Below are positions 46,303-58,430 of a DNA stretch of 64,000 nucleotides, piece after piece. The stretch covers positions 62,001 to 126,000 of the forward strand of contig VZRS01004060.1 of assembly GCA_013398055.1 (NCBI GenBank), read 5' to 3'. The notes under the pieces are model-generated. The model saw nothing but the letters and a program-made list of their open reading frames with translations, made no database searches and was not told the DNA's origin. Every line of letters begins with the position of its first letter. The stretch's first letter is position 1. This DNA is from Ifrita kowaldi (lineage: Eukaryota; Chordata; Aves; Passeriformes; Cinclosomatidae). The translations under genes and the position numbers were made by a program.

Positions 46303-46432
46303 TATTTTTAAAATCATTGTTTTGTCAATATTTTTAGTTTGTTCAAGAAGGATAATGACCTCTGAAGGTTATAGACAGGTACTTGTATGAAAATCAGATG
46401 GTCTTAGAGTTCACTTTGAAATATGCAAACAA

Positions 46433-46831
46433 CAGCTGGCCCAATATCAAAAGCTATAGACAAGGCAGCACATTTTTCTAATACCTCTTTAGGGAAACTT
46501 TGCCCTACAATGCTATTAGGTGCTATCATTCAGAGGCATAATTTTAGCTAACATTGTTATGCTGATTACAGTCAGGTTTAAGTTTCAATCTCAGCTGACC
46601 CTAGGGAATTAATTTCTGATTCAAATAAATGACTAGGTGACATTCAGTCTGAATTTTTAACTGAAATTAGACTCTGAGAAAGCAGAGTTCATCTCAAATT
46701 GCTGCCATCTACCTCCTGAACTATGCTGCAATACCTTAATGAGAACTTTATAAAGCTGGACATCCAGGTTTCCAACCTTGAGATTGTCATTGCCATGAAC
46801 TGTTCTTTGGGAGCTTGAAGGGTGACATCCT
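46433..46831. other. unique spacer
   Basis: AT-rich unique DNA right of the duplication. No feature was recognised. Confidence 0.5.
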
Positions 46832-47003
46832 AGATCGCCCAGAGAAGCTGTGGCTGCCCCATTCCTGGAAGTGTTCAAGGCCAGGATGGATGGGGTTCAG
46901 AACAATCTGGGATAGTCGAAGGTGTCTCTGCCCATGGCAGGGACTTGGAATTGGATGTCCTTTAAGGTCGCTTCCAACTGAAACCATTCCATGATTCTAT
47001 GAT
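46832..47003 (+). repeat. CR1 3' end, sense
   Basis: CGCCCAGAGAAGCTGTGGCT, CCTGGAAGTGTTCAAGGCCA, GTGTCTCTGCCCATGGCAGG, TGTCCTTTAAGGTCGCTTCC and the tail CATTCCATGATTCTATGATC. This copy is well preserved. Confidence 0.95.
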
Positions 47004-47250
47004 CCCAAAACTGCATTCTATCATCATCTTATTTACTAAATGTGTGACAGGTGTTATTACCCAAGGAGGATGAGTCTTGTATGTTTATCTGGATTGTATC
47101 TGGGCTTCTTATAATTAATTAGTTCCAAGAGAAATCAATTGACCTGTTTGCAAAAGTTACTGCAGAAATTTAGTACAGCAAATACTACCATAAAATTCTA
47201 AGGTAATGCTAACTCACCATTTAATGTTTTGTTTTTCTTCTTGCTTATAG

Positions 47251-47377
47251 CACCGGCATCACATCTCAACAATATTCAGAGAATCCAGAAAGGAAACAAA
47301 ATGGTGAAATCAAAATTCCATGCAAACACAATCTCACTGGAAAAGTTACAGCTATGACAGACAATTTTCTAGGGTGA
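47251..47377 (+). other. candidate terminal exon D of an unnamed gene
   Basis: Excellent acceptor (GTTTTTCTTCTTGCTTATAG). With two bases carried in from exon C, the frame runs 41 residues (TGITSQQYSENPERKQNG, then KHNLTGKVTAMTDNFLG) to TGA at 47375-47377. It would encode the C-terminus. No polyadenylation signal is obvious in the next 150 bases. Chance cannot be excluded. Confidence 0.22.
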
Positions 47378-49718
47378 AGAGTTACTTTTCAGAGGAAGTT
47401 AATTACAATTTCTTCTCCAGAACTCTATGGAAGTTGAATATCATATATTCAGCATCATCAGAGCATGGAGGATCCTCATTTATCATGTGGAATGACAATG
47501 AGTGCCCATGTTTGGGCAGCTGAATCAAACCCTGAGAGCCTACACTAAAGTGCTTTACACTTGTATTTGTCCTCCTCATCTCCCTTTATAGTCAATAGAG
47601 AGGAAAAACTCTTCCAGGTTACATTTAAACTAAGACTGTATGTTTGGCCAGATTAATCTAATCCAAAATATTCCAGAAGAAAGAGGTAAAATAAGGATGT
47701 GTTCACCTCTAGATGCTCAAGTTAAGTTCTTTTATTCCTCACCTTCTGGACTCACAACTGTGAAATTTTGGATACTCAACAGCTGGCCTTGACTGAAACA
47801 CCAGGAAACAATCCCACCTTTTTTTTTTAGAGGTTAGAACACTTCTTCTGAAGAGGGGAAATGCAAATTTAGGCTCCACATCTGAATGACCCAAATGTCC
47901 CTTTTCTTAAATGAATACTTTTGACAACTCAAATCTCAGCTCAAATCTACCTCAATTCTCAGGCTCTAAATCCTGCTTTCCCAGCAGGATTTATTCTTAA
48001 TTTTAAAATACGTGCCTTGGACACTGAAATCCATGTTTTCCCTTCTGGTTTTTTTTTTTTTTTCTTCCAGTATCTCCTACCTCCTCTGCATTAGATAACC
48101 ATGTTGGTTTAGTCCTCCCGGTTTCAGTGCCTAATTCTCTCTATTCCAGAGACAATCTTTATACTCCAGGTATAGATGTTGGAGTGACAGAAAAAATTAA
48201 TCTCTCTACTCAATATTCAATGCCTCAGAAAATCCAGACTGTTTATCTACCGAAGTAAGGAGTTACATTGTCCTCAAATTCAGATTCCAACCACAGCCTT
48301 CATCCCTGTCCTTCTTTTTTGACGTCCTGTTCTGCAGAACAAGTAGCACATTCTTAATCTATGTATGTAACTACCCACAGCAACTTCAAAGATAAGTTAA
48401 GCACATGTTAATCCGTGATTATCAGCCACAAATTTTCAAAAATCACTGCAGATGCCAAAGTGTCATGACAGCCCTAAAAAATGAGATTTCTAGTTATTTA
48501 AAACTGAAGTAATTTTTCTGGTTTTTCCTTGTACTGTTCTTTTTTGTGCCCTAAGGGTGTTTCAGGGTTTTTACATTTATTTTTTTTTTACCCAGCAGCC
48601 TTAAAACTTAAAATAATAATGAGCGAAGGTAGCACTGTGCAAGGCTGTGATTTAAATATTTCTGCTGATTTTGGTAGGTTTTGTATGAAGTCATTACTAT
48701 CCTTGTGTTTCATTCCTTATTTAAAAATGAGGACAACAGCTCTTCTGCACTTTAAATGAGTTTTGTGAGATTAAGTTAATTAATGTCTGTGAGGTCATCT
48801 CTTTTAATGGAACATGGGAGGTTTTCAACAGAACTTGTGAATTACTTAGAGGATTAAGAGTAGAATGGAGGTGTAAAATACTCATTATCATTCAAACTCA
48901 GTGTCAGAAGTTGTTTGATTATTGCTCGTGTTATACTGAGTTACTTTGCTCTCATCTTTCCCCTGCAATTCATGGGGGTTTATGAGTTTTGTCAGTGTAT
49001 TGGGTATTAATCAGTCTGAGGAAGTTTCTCAATATCTGGCCTTGTTCCTTTCTACCTGAATACCCTTGAGTTGTCCAAACTCACTTCATACAAGGGCAAG
49101 GAGTTCCTTCTTGCTCACCCTGAATTCCTGCAAAATAAAATTGAAAGGAAGGCATAAATTTAGCTCAGTCATTCCTATTTTTATTACACATTGCCAAGCT
49201 TTTAAAAAAATTTAAAAGTATGTTGTTTTCTGCTGAGACAAGTATTTAATCGCAAACTGAGATTTAAACGTACACTCAACTACTCTTTATGAAATTCAGG
49301 TGCATGTTTTGCTGGAAAGGTTTTTATTTAAGCTTGAACTTAAATACAAACTTATGTGCAAGACCTCAGCTCAAGGCAGAGACTAAACAAATGCCAGAGT
49401 AAACACATGCCTGAATTTAAGCATATGCTTTAATTTTAAAATGGAAATATTGTTAAGAATAAACACATTATAAACACAGCATACCTTGGTAAAGAAAAAC
49501 TTTGGAACCTACTTCTACCAGGCAACTGAAAGTGCTTTTCCTTCTGTTTTCCGTGGCTCAAGCCTGGCAGTTTCTGCAGGCAGCCTGTGTTACAAATGTG
49601 TGGAATAAGGACTTGTAATGAACATTTTGGCAGATCCTAGAAGATGATCCCCTAATCAATCAAGACCAAAGCCGTTTTATCACTGGCAATTGAACAGCTA
49701 TAGTTAAAAAAGGTGTTA

Positions 49719-49775
49719 ATAGTGATAGTGATAGTGAGTGATAGTGATAGCAATAGCAGCAACAACAATAATAAT
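49719..49775 (+). repeat. compound (GTGATA)n/(CAA)n/(TAA)n repeat
   Basis: About five imperfect GTGATA units followed by short CAA and ATA triplet runs. Confidence 0.85.
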
Positions 49776-50459
49776 GAAAGAAATTCCACCAAATGGCAAC
49801 ACAGCTTTCAGTTGGTGCCATCCATTTTTATTTCATGTGCACTATGGAAAATTCACTGATTTCCAGTCCATTAAAACACATTTCAGAGCTGTGTTGTTTG
49901 AAGTTACCTTACTTCAGAAACAGCTCTTTTCAATTAACTCTGAAACCTCTTTCAACAGCCTTTCATAAATAGGCCAACATCAATGGCATGCTCAGAGTCA
50001 GTGTGTATCTCTAATGGAAATGCACAATGGGCCACGCTCCATGCCTCCAGGGAGAACATCTTCCATTTCAGACAGATTCAATGAGAAGTTTTGCCAGCTA
50101 TTCTGGGTCTCTCACTTTTTTGTCTCAGGTTTAGCTCATAGCTGATCAATGGCTGTGCTTTTTAATTACACTGTATGGTCTGTAATGATTTGTCACTCAT
50201 TGAACGTGGGTGTTCATTTTAGGCAGCAGAGGGTAAAAGCAAGGAAGGAGAAAGAAAGTGGCATTAACCCTCTCAAAGACAAGAGGTAGGGATGTAACAC
50301 ATCCTACTATTTTGCTTGGCAGCTGTTTGCATGGAAAAGGGGGGAAGTCAAAGTTAGAAGCCCAGGTTATGGGAATTTTTCAAAATCCATGACTTGCAGT
50401 GAATATTTTCCAGTTAACCTAAATGAATTGAGTCTAGTGTATGTTTTGAAACAACACTT

Positions 50460-50520
50460 TATATTGATATCAATGTATATTATACTTTAATATAATAATT
50501 ATATTATATTAAAATTGTTA
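50460..50520 (+). repeat. AT-rich low-complexity block
   Basis: Nearly all A and T with internal palindromes (TTGATATCAA, ATATAATAATTATATTATAT). Confidence 0.8.
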
Positions 50521-53500
50521 TTTGCTATACATGTGGCTCACACTGGCTGGATTCTCTGGAAATGTGGAGGAAACGTCTCATCCTCTTGCCCAAAGAGCAG
50601 GCTTGTAGCAACCCTTGTATAAAGGAAGGTGTTTTAGCAAAGGCGCAATCACACCTATGTAAATCAAACATCTTTTATGTTGGCCTTGTCTTCCACACTT
50701 CTGAGTAGAGCATGGACAATGCCAGTATGTGGCTACCTGTGTGTTCCAGATGTATTTCACACATCTGGAAATGTGCTGAAATGCATCTGCATTACCCAGC
50801 AGAGCACAAAGCAGAAATTCCCAAGATAAAGGAGATTTGATCTCATAAGTCCCCACAATCCATGTCCGTTTCCTTCACCTTGTCACACCTCCCTTCAGCA
50901 GAGGTTTGCATTTAACAATTTGAAAATACAGCCCTGGAGTTTCAAGTTCTTATGTCTGCCTCTAAATGTGATCTTCTTTTCTCCTAAAAACTGCACTTCA
51001 ACAGCTTATTTTGGACTTAACTGTGAAAAAAAAAAATGTGCTTAATTCTTAGCCATAGGAATACAGGCGTGCTGGGATTCCGTAGTAGGTTTCTAACTAG
51101 AAATGAAACTCGGAAAACCTTCCCCTCAATAAGCTCAAAAAAGGCAGATAATGTTATATTTTGGTGCATGACCTGTTTAGAAAAGGCGTCAGGTGCTGTG
51201 GTCCACGGGCAGAGCAGGAGATTACCGCTGTTGATCTGGGGACAGGATCTCTTTCAGATCTTTGCTCCTACGAAATTAAGGCCGTTTTAATAAATGCCTG
51301 AGAACAGATACAGGAATCCCAGTTTCAGCTTTCATTTTGGAGAGTCTTCCTCTTCAAAGATCCAATATCTGATGATACAGGGTGGATGTTTGCTGCTATA
51401 TGCTTTGCAAATGTACTGTGCCTGGCACATTCAAAATGAAGCAATATCAGCTGAGTGATTTCCCTGCTCTGTATCTCTAATTTTCATTCTAACACTTTTC
51501 TCTTTTCATTTCTGAATTCTCCCAGATAATGGCTGGCAGTCATTAATCCCAGTGCAATCCTAGTTTCTAATTGCACATCTGATTTTACGTTCTAATGACA
51601 ATGATGGTCCTAGTGGTGGATAAATCAGTGCTTCAGATTTCATCTTGTAGCTGGATATTCCAGTGGACAATTTAAGATTCTAACAATTCAGAAAGTCTTC
51701 ACATTAAGACCACAAAACACTACTTTTAGGATCTTTTCAAAGAATGGGTAAGGTGGAAAGGTATCACAGTGGATCATCCCACTTGTCCATAGGAGACATG
51801 ACAGGGAAGGAAGAATAAGAGTCAATTGCTTCTAAAACTTAATTTCCAATTTCATTTTAAATTACAGGGTTTTAATTGGGATATAAATTAAGAAGAAATA
51901 TATATAATATAAAATATGTAAATATATAAATACAAATTAAGAAGACAGCACATAAGGAAATGAAAGAAATGTAAAATGAGATACAATGTAAATAAAAATT
52001 TTAAAATTTTACTTCAGAAGTTTATGAAGGAAAACATTATTTTCAAGATAATTTTCTTTAGTAGCACTTTTAACTGAAAGAAAGTTTTCTAACTCTAAAA
52101 TTTGATTTTGGCTGTATTTCACAGTGGTTTTTAGCTGGTTTAGTCATTGTTTTCTCCTAGATTATATTGTATGTACCTGAATGGAAAATGAGATTTTTCT
52201 ATGTAGGTAAACTCCTGAATCACGATCCATTTAATGGGGTTTTTCGCTGGCCCCAGAGATTTTGCACCACCTTCTGCATAGTAGCACAAGATATAAATGG
52301 GATGGAAAATCCCTGATTTCTTACAATTCTTTCCCCTTCTGTCTTCCCAACTTCCAGTTCCTTCCTGTGCCCTTAGCACACAGAATGAGAGCCCAGGAGT
52401 GCCCATGGATAAAGACACACTTCCAGGAAATGTAAGGAATCAGTTTTGATCAGGCCGGGCTTTCCATTCCCTGGTGAAGTCTCTACATGGTTTGCAAATA
52501 TCTTGCCCAAAACATGGGAGACACAGATCTGCTATTACCCAGTTTGTAAATCTCAAATATGCTTAGATGTTAGTCCCAGTTAAAGGGAAATGGTTTGCAG
52601 AGTAAATTCCCTGTGTTGGCTCTAGCCAAGGCCTTTGAACACGCACAGAAAACGACTGGTGCAAGTGGAGGGACCTTTTCTTTAAGACAGAACTTGTGGA
52701 TCACTCACCTGGACTTGGCCACATAAATCTAACCTGTGTTGTACTTCTATCCTTTGAGGGATCTGGATCTAAATAATTTCAATGAACTTTCAGATATAAC
52801 ATAAATAACGCTGCAGCACTCACTATAATTCAGCTGTAGCCATTGTGAATCAAATATATCCCTCCAGGCCATGCATTTACCCCAGAGATGGAGTTGGCTT
52901 GCAGTTGCCAGAGCTGTGTTAGTCTGAATACATCAGGCTTATGTGGGGGAGTGAACATATGAGTGGTTTTGCATGTAAAAACCTAAATAAAAGAAAAAAA
53001 TCTTCTGGTCGCATGTCCTCAGTTGATTTCTTTTTTTTCACCTTTTTTTGGTGTCCTGGCTCAAGATGAAATTCTGAAATGAAAGAACAATACCTTCCAT
53101 CTAAATCCCAAAACATCAAAACCCACCAAAAATCATTCAGGACAAGGTAGCCTACCAAGAATACACCTAAGTAAATCCTAAAGGCAAGCTTAAATTTTAC
53201 TAATTTCTATGGAATTTAATCACAGACTTAAACAAAAATCAAGCACATGATTAGTGCTTTCATGAGTCATTTTCATGAGATGGTTCATTAAAATTAAGTA
53301 TAGATTTCAGTCTCTAATGAAGAGAAAAAATAAAATGTCTAATTTTATCTAAGTAGTTCCAATTATATGTATGGATTTCTGTGCTATTTCAGCCAAGATG
53401 AATGTGAAAGTTTTCTGAATTGGGGTCCAACCTCTTTTTCAATTTAGGGACTAAAGATGAGATTGAATATCTCATAGTGGAACTCTGAGAAATTCCTGAT

Positions 53501-53874
53501 TCCCATCCCATTAGTTGGATGAGCTCACAGAAATGCAAATGTTGTGTTCCATGAGAAATTCTTTTAACTGCAGTTCTTGTAATTTTTAATGCACAAAAAA
53601 AAAAAACTTGTTCAGGCAGCTTCCTCATTTCAATTTTACCCTTTTCTCATCTATTAACACTCACAATCTAAAGCTGTCAGGATCTCCTGTTCTGCTGAAG
53701 TCACCTAAGACAACTTTGGAACCAATTGCTGTGTCAGTAAATGTGGATATTCATGAAGAAGGCTCAGTGTTAAAGCTGAGAGGTTTTATTCATATCCTCA
53801 GAGACAATAATTAAACAATCTGAGCAGCCTTGAAAGATAATTATGGGCCATTTATATAGTATTCAGTTAAATTC

Positions 53875-53940
53875 ACTCTTACTACAATTATTACTACTGC
53901 TGCTACTACTACGACTAGTGCTGTTACTGCTACTGATGAC
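53875..53940 (+). repeat. (ACT/GCT)n triplet repeat
   Basis: ATTACTACTGCTGCTACTAC and further imperfect ACT, GCT and ACG triplets. Confidence 0.85.
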
Positions 53941-54012
53941 AATGAAAATATAATGAAAATATAAAAAAATGGAGCTTTTAGATATAAACTCTAATCCAAA
54001 ACTCCAGTAAGG

Positions 54013-54196
54013 TCAACAGGCACTGGCAGAGGTTGCCCAGAGAAGCTGTGGCTGCCCCTGGAAGTGTTCAAGGCCAGGTCGGACAGGACTTGGAGCAACC
54101 TGGGATAGTGGAAGGTGTCCCTGCCCATGGCAGAGGGTGGAATGAGATGATCTTTAAGGTCTCTTCCAACCCAAATCATTCTGTGATTTTACGATT
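54013..54196 (+). repeat. CR1 3' end, sense
   Basis: CACTGGCAGAGGTTGCCCAG, AGAAGCTGTGGCTGCCCCTG, GTGTTCAAGGCCAGGTCGGA, GAGATGATCTTTAAGGTCTC and the tail CATTCTGTGATTTTACGATT. A short deletion removes the CATCC before CTGGAAGTG. Confidence 0.95.
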
Positions 54197-55302
54197 TAGA
54201 GAAATTAAGAATTAGTGAAAAAAGGACATACAAAGACCAACCTAAAGAGACATTACAAGGTAGGGGTAGGGCATATATTTCTTAAATCAGTGGAATAGCT
54301 AACATCAAATAATGAGAGATCTAAAAATCAGTTCTGTAAACAGTCAAGCAAAAACCTACATGAGCACATCTCATGTATTTTAAGGTGCTGAGTTGAATCC
54401 TCCATTTTTTATTAGATCTGGATAAAAACCAGCATTATACCCCTGGTATGCCTTTCTACTTCCTGCACAGAAAGGGCATTAGACATGAAAAATGTCCTTG
54501 AAGTAGAACTGTCTGTTCTACTGTATAGACGGTGCTTTTTCTGAGACCATCCAGGCTTTGGCCAGCAACAAGATTTTTTCATCACGAAGGAGCTCACATT
54601 TAGTTAGCAACATGTCTGCATTTCCCCATATGGTTCCTTCCAAGGTGTTGTGTCATATACAATGATGTCACATTCTAGAGGAAGAAGGAAAAAAGGCCTC
54701 AAGCTGTTTTCTTCCTTTTTTAAGGCTTCACCGATTATGTGGTCGCTTTAAGCAGCCTGCTCATCTCTCTAGTGTGCAGTTGGTTATCTGCTCTCCTTAA
54801 TTTCAGCTTGCATGTATTCACACAGCTTTAAAAGAAAATGAACGGTATTTCTTACCAGAGATCCAGTGATTATCTACCCACATTTTCAGCCCAATGTATT
54901 TTCAGAACTGGCTTCTGAAGTGTGAGATTTTAAAGGGTGCAGTGTAAGGGTTTACATCTTTATCCAAGCTGCTATATTTACATGCCTCGTAAACCTGTGG
55001 TGCTTAAGGCTTTCGGCAGCACTGCTTTGATTTCATTTGTGGTTTTATAATTATGGTTTTATTCTCAGGCATATTATTCTTGGAACGCCAGCTTTGTAAT
55101 GTAATGGGAATGTCCAGGAACATCCTTTGTTCTCGCAGTAAAACTACTTGCACACGAATGTGTGCGTCGCACACGAGGCTACACAGGCCATTTCCTGAGT
55201 TAAGATTTTTTTAATGTAGAAAAGATTTTATTTTATTCTTGATCATTTTTCATGCATCTCTGCAGTAACAAAATACCTCTTAATTTTTCACCATTAATTA
55301 AT
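54197..55302. other. unique sequence including a possible regulatory island
   Basis: Repeat-free. The right part (54715-55200) is singled out below. Confidence 0.45.
54715..55200. promoter_or_regulatory. possible conserved non-coding element
   Basis: Repeat-free, with retained CpGs (TTCACCGATTATGTGGTCGC, GGCTTTCGGCAGCACTG, ACGAATGTGTGCGTCGCACA), a GTGTGCGTCGCACACGAG near-palindrome near 55160 and homeobox-type ATTA/TAAT cores. It has no coding frame. This is enhancer-like by texture only. Confidence 0.22.
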
Positions 55303-55395
55303 TTCATAGAATTGTGGCATGGTTTGAATTGAAAGGGACTTTAAGACCTTAAAGACCTTAAAACTCATCTCATTCCAACCCCCTGCCGTGGGCAT
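55303..55395 (-). repeat. CR1 3'-terminal stub, antisense
   Basis: TTCATAGAATTGTGGCATGG, TTTGAATTGAAAGGGACTTT, then AAGACCTTA duplicated in tandem, then CCAACCCCCTGCCGTGGGCA, where it ends. The small tandem repeat is within the element. Confidence 0.88.
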
Positions 55396-56877
55396 TTCTT
55401 ATTCGAAGCTTGAAAATATCCTAAAAAAATCTTTTTGGAGAGGTGAATAGGAATCTTTTTGTTGGGAGTATTCAATCCATTTTGAAATCAAGCACATTTA
55501 AGTTTTCTTATATTAAGCATAGATTGTTCCATGTCACATGTGAAATATCCCAAGTTTCTTTTTCTGGAAAAGTTATAGGTTACTTTTACACAGAGGCGCT
55601 ACTAGAAATAGATGACCTGCTGTCTGGCTGGTGGTTTCAGCTAAAGGACTGCTGGTCAAATCAGCCTTGTGATCTTCAGGTCCTCCTCCTGTTGTGTACT
55701 TTCAGAAAAGTAATTTTAAACCCTGTGATGTCTTTTGCCATGATCCGTTCTGCATAAACCACAGCTTTGTGCATTTTAGCAGAGCTCTGAGATAGGATGG
55801 GTTGGATTCATGGTGCAGAGGTCTGTACTGCAGAGCTACAGACAGTCTGACTGTCTTTAGTCTCCTAGGAAATTAAAGGAGGAAAGAGATGGTATCTGGG
55901 TTCAATACAGATAATCCTTACATTTTTATCAAGTAAACTGCTCTAAATGTGACGTTTCTTCTTAAAAATAGAAAATTCTTCATGCTAGCTGATTTGGAGA
56001 TATTTTCACTGCAGAGGTCTGTGGTATAGACAGCTGAACACTGTTCCCATCCTCCATGGCTGAGAATCTCTTGCAGGTTTTTGTGCACATGATTATCAAC
56101 ACACATTTTTCATAATTCATTTATTACAATGACAGGGTCTTGTTAACTAAAATAAATGAATTTTCTGTTTAGACAGATGTTAACCTCCAGGTGTGCAAGC
56201 TTTTCTACAAGGGTAGCTGCATGAAATCACCTGGAATAAAAACTGGATAGACTATTTAAGTAATATTTACATCATTGGATATATTGGATGAACAGGAAGA
56301 TACAACATGACTACACACAATCAATAGGAAAGGAGCTCGAATTGTGGATATAGTGCGTGGGATCAAAGCAAAACTCTATGTTTTATGTTTGTGGTTTAAG
56401 TACTGATGTCCAGCATGACGCTCTTGGTCAGCCAAAAGGGTTAGCTCAAGAACAATCACAGTTTGTTCATAAGTTGTGCAATAAATCCACATGATCCAAC
56501 AATCCACATGAGACATTCTTTGCTTGAGACAAACCACGACAGACCCTCTTGGCACCCAGCTTGGGGCTCGGAGGGTTTGAGATAACAACAGATTTGATTC
56601 TGATGTGCAAGATCTAATTTATCACTGTTATTGTTGTTTAGCTCTAAATTGTCCGGCTGTAAGTGGTATGAGATAGCAGGAGCTGCCACACAGCGTGTCA
56701 GAGCCACAGCAGTACCAAGCATCTCTCCAGGAAGTATCCAAGGATGGCATAGATATAAAAGATTAATCACAAAAGTACATTCTGCACTTGCAAATCCCAT
56801 CTTCTTAGCATCCAACCTGCCAACATTTATGACCACGTTAAACTCCAGTCCTGTTCTTTGCCACCTCATTCTTAGCT
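55396..56877. other. unique sequence with an unexplained minus-strand frame
   Basis: No repeat was recognised. A 137-codon frame on the - strand at 56456-56869 overlaps a second one at 56376-56588. Neither has a recognised domain. A decayed mobile element is possible but I cannot show it. Confidence 0.35.
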
Positions 56878-57403
56878 AGATCCTACCTGGAGTCCTGCCT
56901 CCAGCTCTGGGATCCCCAGCACAGGGAGGACATGGACCTGTTAGAGCAAGTCTGGAGGATGCTGTTGAGATGAGGGATGGAGCATCTCTGCTGTGAAGAA
57001 AGGGTGGGAGAATTGGGATTATTCAGCCTGGAAAAGAGAGGGCTTGGGGTGACCTAATTGCAGCCTTCCAGTACCTGAAGGGAGCTTACAAGAAAGATGG
57101 GGAAAGACATTTTACAAGGGCCTGGGGTGATAGGATGAGGGGGAATGGCTTCGGACTGACAGAGAGTAAGTTTAGACCAGATATCAGGAAGAAATTCTTC
57201 CCTGTGAGGGTGGTGATGTCCTGGCACAGGTTACCCAGAAAATCTGTGGCTGCCCCAACCCTGGAAGTGTTCAAGGCCAGTTTGGACGGGGCTTGGAGCA
57301 CCCTGGGATAGTGGAAGTTGTCCCTGCCCATGGCAGGGGTGCTGGAAATCAATGAGATTTAAGGTCCCTTCCAACCCAGGCTGTTCTATGATTTTATGAT
57401 CTA
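56878..57403 (+). repeat. CR1 fragment, about 525 bp, sense (longest in window)
   Basis: Starts GATCCTACCTGGAGTCCTGC and CTCTGGGATCCCCAGCACAG, then ATGGACCTGTTAGAGCAAGT, ATTGGGATTATTCAGCCTGG, CAGTACCTGAAGGGAGCTTA, CAGGAAGAAATTCTTCCCTG and CCATGGCAGGGGTGCTGGAA. The tail is GTTCTATGATTTTATGATC. ORF2 codons are readable in places but interrupted. Confidence 0.96.
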
Positions 57404-58270
57404 CATCATTGCATTAATGGCATCAGTTACATGACCGGGATGAGATGTATCTGGCCAAAGGTAAACATTTCAGTATGTCAGACATTTGTACCTTAAAATT
57501 GTGTGTTTCTCTCTGTTTTCTATTAAGGAATCCCAGGGTAACTAAATTGGGTGTGATTGTGCGTATTGTAGATATCTTAAGATCAATAAAATAAGCTTCA
57601 ACTTCAAGGTCACTTCAATTTTGTCAAAATTATGTCACAAGTAGCCTTATTTTCCAAAAATGTCTAGAGATTTTGAAAGCCTCTTCTGCTGAAAGCCGAT
57701 CTCAGACCATGGACTACCAGAAGAGGTCACTTAGTGTGTTGTTCTTCTAAGAAAAATCAAATGTACCTCAGTAATTTCTGGCTGATGTTAATTTAGTCTA
57801 TTTTTTAAAATATGAAATACTGAAGACTGCAGGCCTTCCAGGTTTTACTAAAAGATTTTTCTTAGCATCCAGCCACAGCTGAACTTTAGTGCCTAATCTC
57901 ATGATCATAACACGAAGCGGAAAACTGAAGTATTTTTTTTACTCAAAAGGAGTAATTTTTTGGTAGCAATTGTCAGAGTAGAAGAAAAAGAAACATTATT
58001 TCAAAACAGACCTATGTGGGCCATACTTTCCTGAGGAAAAAATAGTCTTTGTTTTAACCTTCTAATTAATATAACCAAAACATACAAAATAAACCTTGAA
58101 ACTCATAATTAAACTGGTTGTGGAGACATATGGATGTTCTAGTTTCTTTTGTGGATTAATGGACTCATTTTCAAAATCTCTGGCATATGTTCACCTCTAA
58201 CATTTATTGACTGTTTTTGTGTTCTCTTTGTATGCAGTTGACACTCATGGATCAGCGCTACTGCAAAGGT
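57404..58270. other. unique non-coding sequence
   Basis: AT-rich. No repeat or exon candidate. Confidence 0.5.
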
Positions 58271-58430
58271 AAATCACAGAATCACACAATGGTTTGGGTT
58301 GGAAGTGACCTAAAAGATCATCCAGTTTCAACCCCCTGCTATGACTGGGGACACCTTTCACTATCCCAGGTTGCTCCAAGCTCTGTCCAGCCTGGCCTTG
58401 AACACTTCCAGGGATGGGGCAGATGCCACC
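58271..58430 (-). repeat. CR1 3' fragment, antisense
   Basis: AAATCACAGAATCACACAAT, GGTTTGGGTTGGAAGTGACC, TATGACTGGGGACACCTTTC, CAGGTTGCTCCAAGCTCTGT and CCTTGAACACTTCCAGGGAT. It ends near GGGGCAGATGCC. Confidence 0.95.

Larger units (their letters stand above)
43901..46432 (+). repeat. 2,532-bp direct duplication, copy 2
   Basis: Second copy of 41368-43899. It begins in mid-CR1 directly after the N and lacks the roughly 60 bp of CR1 3' sequence that precede copy 1 at 41308-41367. After 46432 unique sequence continues (CAGCTGGCCCAATATC). The true locus is probably copy 1 or copy 2, not both. Confidence 0.95.
47378..54012. other. 6.6 kb CR1-free stretch, no gene recognised
   Basis: Unique AT-rich DNA with microsatellite-like blocks at 49719-49775 and 53875-53940 and AT-rich runs near 50460-50520 and 51895-51935. 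Open frames are at most 92 codons with no domain. It is long enough to be intronic if candidate exon D belongs to a gene continuing elsewhere, but nothing shows that. Confidence 0.45.
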
